Shown: positions 44,986 to 54,349 of the stretch, in pieces
Layout of the letters: each line of letters opens with the position of its first letter
Numbering within the stretch: position 1 is the first letter of the stretch
Source of the DNA: Orientallactaga sibirica
Lineage: Eukaryota > Chordata > Mammalia > Rodentia > Dipodidae
Reading direction: 5' to 3'
DNA length: 64,000 bases
Assembly: GCA_036365145.1 (NCBI GenBank)
Contig: JAEOAD010002183.1
Span: 1,798,001 to 1,862,000, forward strand
Notes under the pieces: model-generated
The model's input: the letters and a program-made list of their open reading frames with translations, nothing else
Told to the model about the DNA's origin: nothing
Database searches by the model: none
Position numbers and translations under genes: made by a program

Positions 44986-45184
44986 TTCTTTTCTTTTTTC
45001 TTTTTCTTTTTCTTTTTTTTCTTTTTTTTCTTTTTTTTTTTTTTTTTGAGGTAGGGTCTCTCTGTAGCCCAGGCTGACCTGGAATTCACTATGTATTCTC
45101 AGGGTGGCCTCGAACTCACAGCCATCCTCCTACCTCTGCCTCCCTAGTGCTGGGATTAAAGGTGTGTGTCACCACACCCAGCTT
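44986..45184 (-). mobile_element. B1 SINE (antisense) with long pyrimidine tail
   Basis: A (CTTTT)n/poly-T stretch at 44986-45048 precedes GAGGTAGGGTCTCTCTGTAG, GACCTGGAATTCACTATGTA and CTAGTGCTGGGATTAAAGGT. A perfect 15-bp TSD (GATTTTAGGTTTCTT at 44971-44985 and 45185-45199). The lysine-rich minus-strand ORF is the tail. Confidence 0.96.
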
Positions 45185-45199
45185 GATTTTAGGTTTCTT

Positions 45200-45667
45200 G
45201 AATCAATAAATCACTGACACTTTTAAGTGTCTTATACTCATGGTGTGCCCTCTACAAGGAAAAATTAAATCTCAAGAAAAAATAAAGTACTTACCAGGCC
45301 CCAGCCTCCCTCTAACTCCTCCTCCTTTTTGCCTTCTCCCATTCTATAGTCAAAGCAATAATAGTTGTCATTACGATCTATACTGACAAGCAACTACAAG
45401 AGGACAATGAAGATGGTCATAAAGGCACAGGGTAGTAATTATTTTCCCATTAGCACCAACTACACAAGTATCAACACAGAACAATTAGCATTCCTAAACT
45501 CATGGTGAGGTGTCACCTCAGTGTGTCTTGCAGGACTAGACTGATGCAAACCATGAGAGGACTAAGCCACAAAAGGCAGTAGACAACCAGCCTACTGCAT
45601 CCCGACCATGTCTTTAGACCATCAGCCATGCTTTCGAGGGGAAAGGCTGTGGGAGAACTCAACTTCT
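45200..45667. other. Unassigned DNA
   Basis: No repeat or gene recognised between the B1 and the antisense L1 end. Confidence 0.35.
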
Positions 45668-45845
45668 TTTGTAGAGGTGATTTTATATATTTATTCATTT
45701 ATTTTTATTAAGAACATACTTTGTATGGGTATATCATGTGTTAGTACCATCTTTTCCTTCTTCTCTGCCCCTGTTCCACAGGGGCCCTCCTTCTTAGAGT
45801 TGCTGGCTGGTATTCCCCACGGGGATGTGGGTTATGCATTTTGAT
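45668..45845 (-). repeat. Probable antisense L1 3'-UTR fragment
   Basis: TATTTATTTTTATTAAGAAC, CATGTGTTAGTACCATCTTT, CCCCTGTTCCACAGGGGCC and GGGTTATGCATTTTGATTG resemble a rodent L1 3' UTR in reverse. Contains the perfect inverted repeat CCCCTGT/ACAGGGG. Confidence 0.5.
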
Positions 45846-47560
45846 TGCTACTGAATTAAGCTAGCCAGTCTCAAGCCAAACTCCACTGAATTCAGCTGTT
45901 CTTACTTAAGGCCTTCAGGAAGTATGCATTCGAGTGGGAGAAAAGCTACAGCAGGAATAATAGAGCAGGCACAGTCCTCTGCATTTCTATCTCCTTATTC
46001 TGCCCATCACTAGGCAACCATTCTTTGTGCTTCAACCTACATGTCTCTGTGCATGACAACACTTTATTGTTTGAACCAAGAGCTCTATTTTTGCAATATG
46101 TTAGGAGATATCTGTTCCATTTATTTCTGCTTAGGTCAACTATAATGAAGTACAAATTATACTGACCTCTATCCTGATTTACAAGTCTCTGCTCAGTGTG
46201 TTGTCAGAGCACCCTATTATAGCATCGATCACAAACTCCATTGCAATTGCTTATTTATTGTTTTTCTTCCCTGTAGACTGAGTTCCTGGAGGTCAGATTC
46301 TGTCTTATCTGCAGCCATATCCCATGTATCCAGCACAGTACTTGGCTACAAGCACAGCACTCCATAAATGCTGGATGAATGGGTGAGTGAGTGAAAGTTT
46401 TCCCTGAAAGTCAAACCTTGGTTGTTGAAAGTGTGATTATTTGATTTAGAGAACAAATCAGGCAAGCTACATAGACTAAGCCAGGCTGAATTGGGCAATA
46501 TAGACCGGGGCCATTGTGGCTGAGCCAGAAAGAAGCCCAGTGACAGCTGCAGAAGCAAAGCTGTTTTCCAAAGTTATGTGAGAGACTTACTCAGTGTTCC
46601 AGTCTCAAAACCACACTGAGCAAAACGGCTCCTTATTGCTCAGACAAAGAAGAGCTCTCTCTGCATAACTGTATCTAAGTCAGGTGGGACAAGGACTCTT
46701 GTTGAAGTGATTTGTTATGGGCATGGTCTCACAAGAGAAAAGGACTGAGAGGACCTGAACAGGCAGTGTGAGAAAGTCAACGGAAGCTCAGTTGAAAACA
46801 GCTTCAGCCTGATAGTCATGAATTAGTCCCAGAATAAGTCAGGGAGCCTGGACCTTTGTCTTTCAACCGTCATGGTGCTGGCCAAGAGCTGTGAGCTATC
46901 CCCAAGGCAGGAACCAAACCACCTACTGAACACAGCTCTAATTTCAGTGGAGGACTAGCTGGAAAAGTGGGCAACTGTGAACTGTTGGCACTCTCAACAC
47001 TGAGAATGAGGGCATGGATACCTGGCTGGTAAGCATGCTCCGGGCATAGCATTAACAGCACCCATAGTGTTGAATAGGGTTAAATACTTTCAGAGCAAAT
47101 GCTTCTATTTATCAAGCACTTGTCATATGTCAAGTGTTGTGTTTAATTTTGTGTGTGTGCATTTGCGCATGTACTCTTTAGGATACAATACGAGAAAGGT
47201 AATATACTAACATTCCCCTTGAATAAGCAAAGCACTGAAAAAAGACCTTATTGCATACTAAGGAGATTTCCCTTCTATATCTCCATTCCAGTGTTATGAT
47301 CAAGTCCTGTGTATCCATCTATCCTCAACTCCATGTGTTTGTTCAAGTAATTAATTCCACCAATGTTTTTGAGCACCTATGGTACATATGCCAAGACAAG
47401 GACCCTAGGGACATAACAATGAAATGGCAGTCCTGGATTCTATCCTCAAAGAATAATATACATGGGACTCAATTTTAAAATAACAATTGTTTGGACCCCT
47501 GCTGTGTACATTCTGCTTCATCAGGCCATAATCAAGAAAGAATCCTAACCTTAAAGCTCT
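45846..47560. other. Unassigned DNA with L2 3' ends
   Basis: 46255-46395 is a good L2 3' end (TGTAGACTGAGTTCCTGGAG, CCAGCACAGTACTTGGC, ATAAATGCTGGATGAATGGG). 47335-47460 is L2-like. The rest shows no gene or repeat. Confidence 0.5.
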
Positions 47561-47579
47561 GTTAAAATCCTCTGGGTCG

Positions 47580-47773
47580 GAATAGAGAGAGATGCCTTAG
47601 CAGTTAAAGTGCTTGCTTGTAAAGCCTAAGGGCTCAGGTTTGATTCCCTAGTATCCACGTAAGCCAGATGTACAAGTTGGTGCATGTTTTGAGTGGCTAG
47701 AGGCCCTGACATACCCATTCCTTCTCTTTCTCTCTCTCCCAAATAAGTAAATGAATTAAATATTTTTTTTTGA
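47580..47773 (+). mobile_element. DIP SINE
   Basis: AGAGAGATGCCTTAGCAGTT, GCTCAGGTTTGATTCCCTAG, CCACGTAAGCCAGATGTACA. A 16-bp TSD with two transitions (AAAATCCTCTGGGTCG at 47564-47579, AAAATCCTTTGGGTTG at 47774-47789). Part of the body is deleted after GGTGCATG. Confidence 0.92.
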
Positions 47774-47934
47774 AAAATCCTTTGGGTTGCTCACATAGAA
47801 CTTAGAGGATTTTGTTTTCAGTACTGTGGCATTGCAGGTCTTTCCCTGTGTATGGAAAAGATTGAACTCAATCTCTAAATTCACTTCCAATGATCACATT
47901 CTAGGATTCTTACTTTTAACTGTCGTTGTTAGGA

Positions 47935-48412
47935 TTGTGATAATCAGTCTTATGGATCAGCTTGGCTGAGCTATGGCTGCCCCTTCAAACAAACATTCAT
48001 AGAGGTTTTACTGTAGAGAATTTTTTTTAGATCACTTGACTTTAATTGAGGTTAATCTCAACAATCTTCAATTAGTGAAGCAAAAGCATTAGGAGCAAAA
48101 CTCAGGTTTCTCTGGAGAGTTAAAAATCCACCTCTGTCATACAGCTTGAGTTATAGCTCAGGTTGAGTTTCCAGATTGCTGGCTGCCCTCCCCATTGCAG
48201 ACTTGCCAGCCACCTCCACAATCACTGAAGCCACGTTCTTAAAGTCACTCACTCCATATATACACAGACATAGATACAGATTAGATATATACACATCTAT
48301 ATAGATCATATGTAGATATAGTAGCTAGAGATGCAGATACAAATATAGGTACAGCTAAAGATAGGTGTCTATCTTTTTCCTCTTGGTTCTGCCTCTCTAG
48401 GAACCCTGTGTA
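47935..48412 (+). repeat. Old ERVL-type LTR (MLT2-like)
   Basis: GTGATAATCAGTCTTATG, AGCTTGGCTGAGCTATGG, GACTTGCCAGCCACCTCCAC, AATCACTGAAGCCACGTTCT, an imperfect ATAGAT/ATATAC tract (48258-48350) and TTGGTTCTGCCTCTCTAGGA follow the MLT2-type order. No TSD detected. Confidence 0.5.
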
Positions 48413-48433
48413 AATGTCCTCTGAGGAATCTGC

Positions 48434-48820
48434 TATGGTAATTTGAATATATGCCCCCCAATATATCCAATGTTTTATTAGTTATAGTTTGCATCTGCAA
48501 TCACCTTGCTAGAGGCAATGTCACTGGGGGCCTATCTTAAGGTGTGGTGGAGGGTTTGAGATTCCATTGTAAAGATATGCAAAGTGTGCCTAATAGGAGT
48601 TCCTGAAGTGTGCTGTGGCTTGTGGCTGTAGTTTTGTTCAGTGTGCTGTGTGCCTGGTTGGCTTTTTCTCTCTCTGCTTGGCCCTGTGAAGGCAGGCCAG
48701 CTTCTTCTGCCATTATTGGAACTTCCCTGGATCTGTAAGCTTCAATAAATAATATCCCTTCCTCCATAACTGTGCCTGATCTGGAAGTTCATCTCAGCAA
48801 ACCTGAAGCTGTCTGCTACA
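48434..48820 (+). repeat. 5' LTR of the compact MaLR element
   Basis: Starts TATGGTAATTTGAATATATG (terminal TG mutated to TA) and ends TCTGCTACA. AATAAATAATATCCC (about 48744) is the polyadenylation region. It differs from the 3' LTR by roughly 15-20 substitutions and a few small indels, by eye about 4-5 percent, so insertion is moderately recent. Confidence 0.85.
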
Positions 48821-49387
48821 GTAAAGTGGTACCTAGGAGTGTGGGGTGAAATGAACCAGATCGTGTGGATGTTCATCTTTTGGAACCTTTGTTTTGGAGG
48901 AATGGGCATGGACTTGGTGCTTGCAACTGAAGAAGCCTTCTGGAGTGGTAAGCCAAGTTTTATGGACTATTCTGATGAGAGTTTGAGAATGCTAAGTGCA
49001 GACAGTATTGAACTTTGAGGCTTGGCTTATGAGCTTTCTAAGGGGAAGGAAAGAGTGCAGAGGACTTTGTTGGAACTGGGCTACTGCCATAACGGATGGC
49101 TACGTTCCGTTATCCAGGCCCAGAAAGTTTGATCAGGGTTAAATTTGTAATGGACTGATGTGCTTGGCTAAAGATAATGGACTGAGATTTTAAGATTTTA
49201 AGTTGGAAAACCTCAAGCAAGTTAAAATGTTTACTCTGTGCCTTTACATGTTGAAAGTATTTAACTTGTTTGATTTTACAGGACTCACTATCTTAAATTG
49301 GTCAAGACTATAAGAACCTTTGAAATTGGACTGAGTACAATTTACAATGTGTGATAGTTATAAATCTATGGGGGGCCAGGGGCAGAA

Positions 49388-49775
49388 TGTGGTAGTTTGA
49401 ATATATGTCCCCCAATATATTCAGTGTTTTATTAGTTATAGTTTGCATCTGCAATCACCTTGCTAGAGGCAATGTCACTGGGGGCCTATCTTAAGGTGTA
49501 GTGGAGGGTTTGAGATTCCATTGTAAAGATATGCAAAGTATGCCTAATAGGAGTTCCTGAAGTGTACTGGACTTCTTGGCTGTAGTTTTGCTCAGTGTGC
49601 CGTGTGCCTGGTTGGCTTTTTCTCTTGCTTGGCCCTGTGAAGGCAGGCCAGCTTCTTCTGCCATTATTGGAGGAACTTCCCCTGGATCTGTAAGCTTCAA
49701 TAAATAATATCCCTTCCTCCATAACTGTGCCTGATCTGGAAGTTCATCTCAGCGAACCTGAAGCTGTCTGCTACA
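49388..49775 (+). repeat. 3' LTR of the compact MaLR element
   Basis: Starts TGTGGTAGTTTGAATATATG and ends CTACA. Matches the 5' LTR and the solo LTR at 9415-9806 throughout. The antisense ORFs in both LTRs (starting MEEGILFIEA) reflect LTR identity, not a gene. Confidence 0.87.
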
Positions 49776-49780
49776 CCTGC

Positions 49781-52030
49781 TGTGAGTGTTTCTTCTGGGG
49801 ATGTCTTCTAATGTGTGTAGGGATGGTCTATCTGGATTGCTAACACATGGTGAAGTCCATGCTTAAGCACTAACCAAAAACCAAAGTCCATCACTTCAAC
49901 TAGTTTACCCAGAGGTTTGCAATCAGAAAGTCTTCATTTCTTACATCCACTTAAGTTTTGTGTGTTTTTAAAAATTTTTTATCTGTGTATGGGTAAGAAG
50001 GATTACAATCTCAGGTTCTGACCTCTACAGAAAGTTATCCAGTGTTACACATCCATGAGCTCAGAGGCCAAGTCTTAGTTTCTATGATTCTCTAGTAGCC
50101 AATACAATGCTTAACAGAGAACCCAATCTATAGAACGTCCTGTGTCAAATTTGTTCCTTTAATTTTAAATCTAGGATGTGTTATTTTTAAGAAATGAGAA
50201 ATGGGCTCAGAAAAAAATGTAGGTTTGTTTGGTTTTAACAAGTGGATTTACCGTCTCCAAGGGAGAGGCTGCTTCCTCTGAATGCCTAGAGATTTATCAG
50301 CTGGAAAACATTGCAGCGACAAGCCCTTCTCTTGTCTGTGTTCATCTGAAAGTTGCTGGGAGTCCAGATGACTGGTGAATGTCAGGTTTTGCAGGTGGTT
50401 GAAGAGGTTTTCGTTCTCACAGCAACGTGTAGGCGGGCTGCTCCCGTAGCAAGTGTTGTCATTGGGAGAGACTAAAAGGAACTTTGACTAACTCTGAGTC
50501 TAAACTCTTTCATGACATGGGATAGTTGTGATACGTGGAAACGGCAGGTATCTAATAAATCTGAGTTCATGGGCACACCGAACCTGAGCTCCTGAATTGT
50601 TAACACCCTTTATGAAGCAAGTGGGGGGAGCTCCAAGTCCTCATTCAAATAACTCTAGCTTCATGAGATTTTATCAATTTGCAAAGGGAAAACAAGTGGA
50701 TTGTTTAGGCCATAAAAGAGGGCCTGATTTAGCCTGCTGTCCCTCATCCCTGACCAAGGATACAAGGGGCTGTTCAGCTTCACCTTTCAAAGAGAAAGGC
50801 TGGAGCACAGAATCTAAGAGGGAAGAATCATGTACAGGAAGGCATCCAGAGTAAGAGGATGAAGAGACTCAAATTTAAAATCAATTGTGTATCATAGAAT
50901 CTAAAAGGCACTGAAGACAGAAGAAAGAAATGTGAAGGTGAAGTAGATTCCATCTTCCATCACCTTGGAAAATTTCTCCAGCTCCACTAATACTGCCTGG
51001 ACAAGAGCCTTCTTGCCTTCTACACATTCCCTTCCAGAAGGCCTCAGTGACTCCCTTCATAGCTTTTCTCACCTAAAGCCTTTGACATACAAGTCTACAT
51101 CCTTGACAGGACACTCAAAACCTTACTAGTCCTGAAATGCCCTGAGCAAACCTCCCAAAGCTCACCAACCCTTCCAGTCCCTACTCAGATCTAATCCCAT
51201 CTCTCCAGGCTGATTCCCTTAGTCTCCTGACGTTTTCTCAAGTCTTTTTTCCAGAGACCATCATCATTCTTTGTGTAGTATAGTCACATTAATTCTCACC
51301 AGAGTTAGCTGCTCAACACCATGCCAGTGGCCTTTTATTCTAAAAATCTGTAGGTACATGATTTAGGAGACCCTCAGTAAATACAGTCAGATAAGTAAAC
51401 CAGATCATCAGTGGAGAATTGTATCTCCATGCCTGACCTCCAGCTCACACTGAGCTCTCACAAGTTCTCCATGTGACACATTCTGAAAATTGAATTTTAG
51501 GAGAGTGCCCTACACACGGCTTCATTGTTCCATCCGTGCACGTGTCTTTTGCACACAAAATCAGTCCTCCTGTTGTAGGAAATAAGCTTCTCAAAGTTTG
51601 CACAGCATTGAGCGCTCAGCACTGAGTACAGGTTCTGTGTAGTCATGTCAGTGATTTAGGACATTTATCTGCCATTCAACTTAGTGCTTAAAAAAAAGGA
51701 GATCATGACAAAGCAGCTATGTCTCACTCCCAGAGACACACGCTCGCTGGATTCAGTGGTGGGGCCTTGGATCTATTCACACCTTCCTGCAGTCACTCTT
51801 TTATCTATTGCTAGCAAGCTGGCTTCAGATGTGTAAGAACCCCAGTGCAGGGCCCTGTTTGGGGAGGGCCTGATTAGTGAACACCCCAAAGAGAAGCCAG
51901 AAGCATGCTGTGACATCCCACCCCAGGCTCCCAAAGACGCTGATTCACTGGGGCTAAAGTGGGGGAGGGTCTGCACTTTCAGAATGAATTTGTGAACAAC
52001 TGAGGCATAATTCAACTCAAACCAGCACTC
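49781..52030. other. Mostly unassigned, partly single-copy-looking DNA
   Basis: No gene. 50210-50480 has scattered CpGs and no repeat signature. 51240-51660 has L2-like pieces. Confidence 0.4.
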
Positions 52031-52035
52031 GGAAC

Positions 52036-52255
52036 AACAGGTGGCAGCTTTTTATTGTTGCTGCCACTCCCGTTCCCTGCTCCCAAGGCGAGATGTCAGT
52101 GCAATTAGAGGATAATTACTGTTGACAGACAACCGGGAGGAAGAAGTGCTAGAATGAGACCAGCAGCAGTGGAGCTCTAGCTGATAATTTATTAGATGCC
52201 CAGTGGCTGTTTGCCTCTCCCTAGGTCTTTGTGAGGGAAGCATATGCATACCACA
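52036..52255. promoter_or_regulatory. Candidate enhancer / conserved non-coding element
   Basis: A repeat-free segment dense in developmental-factor motifs: CAATTAG (52102-52108), GATAATTAC (52111-52119), TGACAG (52123-52128, MEIS/TGIF-like), CTGATAATTTATTAG (52181-52195) and CATATGCAT (52241-52249, POU-like). An 8-bp perfect inverted repeat GTGGCAGC/GCTGCCAC (52041-52048, 52060-52067) flanks an AT-rich loop. Motif evidence only; conservation is not testable here. Confidence 0.35.
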
Positions 52256-53000
52256 AAGACATCCTCAGGGAGCCACAGGGTAGAGGAGTCCAGGGTTCAT
52301 AAACATAAATGCTTCCATCTCCTCTACTTCAAGGCTCATCAAACCTTTTAGCTCCCAGAGCATTGTCCTGGTAGGGTGCATGCTGATCCAGGAGCCCCTC
52401 CTTTTCCAGCCGCACTGCAGGACAAGAGCCTGGAACTGTGCGGAGCTGCTAACCCTTCTCTGTTGCTCCCTTTGGGGCCTCAAAGGCTACAGTGATTCCA
52501 TACATCCCTGACTGGCATCTTCCAAAGGTCTTGAAGTTCTCGGAGGGTGCTTTTCTTTCTGTTCCAGGCTATTTGGTGTGGGCAGGGGAGTGGTGGGAGA
52601 TTCTATGCCTGTGGGAGACTTAAAGGTAGCATAAACAAGGTAAAAGTGAATTAATTTCCCCCCTCTTAAGAGAGCTCAGGCTTTTTGGTAGAACTTTGGG
52701 CATTCATCCATCTATGCATCTAGTGAAGTTGTGCTAACCCTGATTAAAAAACAGCAAGGCTTTTGCCCTGAGGTAGTGAGCAGAGGAGAACAAAGATTAG
52801 AAACCAGGCAAACTGCCTGGCAAACGAAAGGTCATTCTGTCCATCTGTCAGGAGCTCTAAGGAGAACTAGTGATGCCTACATATTCCCCAAAGACAAATA
52901 ACAGTTTACACATGGGATCTCAACTCTCTAGGAAGATCTGAATAAGTGAAACCTTGTGTTTCCAGAGTTTTGTGACATAGGAGGCATTCTAAAAGCTGTG

Positions 53001-53354
53001 GTGATCTTATGGTTTAGATATGAAGTGTCCCCACAAAAGACTCGTTGAGTGGGGCTCCATCCCAAGCTGGTGGAACTATTTTTAGAATGTTGTAGAAACC
53101 TCAGGAAGTGGATCTAACTGGAGCAAGTAGGTCACAAGGTCACAGGAGGAAGTTCATTGCAGAAATCTTGTCTTTTGACTGTTCTTGTCACTCTCGGTGA
53201 TGTCTATGTTCTGTGATGTTGAAGAGCTCTCCTCCTCCACATACTCCCACTACCAAAACCCAAGGTCATGAGGTCAAGTGACCATGGGCGTAATCTCCTG
53301 CAACTGTGATCCAAAGTAAGTCTTTCCTCCCTTAAGTTGTTTCCGTTAGGCAAT
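53001..53354 (+). repeat. Old MaLR-type LTR
   Basis: TTATGGTTTAGATATGAAGT, GTCCCCACAAAAGACTCGTT, CCCAAGCTGGTGGAACTATT, AGGAAGTGGATCTAACTGGA, AGTCTTTCCTCCCTTAAGTT and GTTTCCGTTAGG follow the order of MaLR-class LTRs, ending in a degraded poly(A) region (AAGTAAGTCTTTCC). Confidence 0.6.
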
Positions 53355-53448
53355 TACTCACTGAGGATGAGAAAAGCAGCTCAGTCAAGTGACCAAGAAA
53401 AGATGACGGCCACCAAGGCTTTTCTTCACCTCCAGCTTCATTGTTCAG

Positions 53449-53565
53449 TTCTCTCCTCTTCTCCTTCTTCTTCTTCTCCTTCTCCTTCTCCTTCTCCTTC
53501 TCCTTCTCCTTCTTCTTCTTCTTCTTCTTCTTCTTCTTCTTCTTTCGTCTTCTTCTTCTTCTTCC
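53449..53565. repeat. Polypyrimidine (CTT)n/(CTCCTT)n microsatellite
   Basis: 117 bases of pure C/T except one G at 53547, arranged as CTTCTCCTT units and then (CTT)n. All three frames are open on both strands, giving Ser- and Lys-rich artefact ORFs. It has mirror symmetry compatible with intramolecular triplex. Confidence 0.95.
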
Positions 53566-53788
53566 ATTTGTCCCAACCATACATGGGCATCACAGCTTTC
53601 AGACACAGCAGTCTGGTCCTTTTTTATCCTTATACTTTATCTTCCAGGGTCTAGTCTTGGGAACATATCTTAAGCAGGTTCAGAACCCACTTGGATGGAT
53701 TTGACCCCTCCATCATTAGACCCTGCCTACATCTATCTGGCCCTTAGCACTCCAGTGAGCACATATAATCACAATTTATCCAGTTTTC

Positions 53789-54025
53789 AGTTTTATTTTA
53801 GAGAGAGCAAAAGAGAGAGAGAGAGAGAGAGAGAGAAATAATTGGCATGCCAAGGCCTTAGCCACTGCAATCAAATTCCAGACACTTGTGCCACCTAGTG
53901 GGCATGTGCAACCTTGTGCTTACCTCACCTTTGTGTGTCTAGCTAATGTAAGATCTGGAGAGTAGAACATGGGTCCTTAGGCTTCTCAGGCAAGTGACTC
54001 AACCACTAAGCAATCTCTTTAGCCC
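53789..54025 (-). mobile_element. DIP SINE (antisense)
   Basis: TTTTATTTTAGAGAGAGCAA with (GA)n, ACACTTGTGCCACCTAGTGG, reversed box-B region GAGTAGAACATGGGTCC and CTAAGCAATCTCTTTAGCCC. Moderately diverged, with a small internal insertion. Confidence 0.85.
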
Positions 54026-54276
54026 AGTGCAGAGTACTTTGAGAGCTCACTCATCCTTGCAGCCTTGGAGTACAGAACTAAAAAACTATGAAATATTCTG
54101 AAAATACTCAGTGTTTGTATTTTCTTACTGAAATATTCTTTATACTATTCCATAATAATTCACTTAATGGATTCAAGTATATTGAACACCTAGTCTATTT
54201 TAGCACCAGATTTTATACTCTCTTCCCTTAAGAACCTTTCCAAATCAGCATTTGAAAATTACCCTGGAAATGGAAT

Positions 54277-54281
<5 letters not shown>

Positions 54282-54345
<64 letters not shown>

Positions 54346-54346
54346 A
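54282..54346. repeat. (TA)n tract followed by poly-T
   Basis: About 24 TA dinucleotides (54282-54329) run directly into an 18-base T run. Highly unstable DNA prone to cruciform formation. Confidence 0.95.
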
Positions 54347-54349
54347 AGT

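Larger units (their letters stand above)
48434..49775 (+). mobile_element. Complete compact MaLR-type LTR retrotransposon (non-autonomous)
   Basis: LTRs of 387 and 388 bp (48434-48820, 49388-49775) flank a 567-bp internal region. The primer-binding site at 48827-48847 starts TGGTACCTAGGAGTG and matches a leucine-tRNA site apart from two single-base insertions. The polypurine tract GGGGGGCCAGGGGCAGAA (49370-49387) abuts the 3' LTR. Flanks TCTGC (48429-48433) and CCTGC (49776-49780) form a 5-bp TSD with one mismatch. The internal region has no gag or pol ORF. It is about 0.8 kb shorter than the internal region of 780-2876, so this looks like a deletion derivative mobilised in trans. Confidence 0.88.

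Noticed and set aside
44844..45089. Poly-lysine minus-strand ORF
   Set aside because: It reads the poly-T/CTTTT tail of an antisense B1.
48537..48767. Recurrent ORF starting MEEGILFIEA (also at 9468 and 49486)
   Set aside because: Its recurrence is explained by three copies of one LTR. It is antisense to two and differs in frame integrity, so it is not a gene family.
53337..53704. Ser- or Phe-rich ORFs and the Lys/Glu-rich reverse ORF
   Set aside because: They are products of the polypyrimidine microsatellite being open in every frame.
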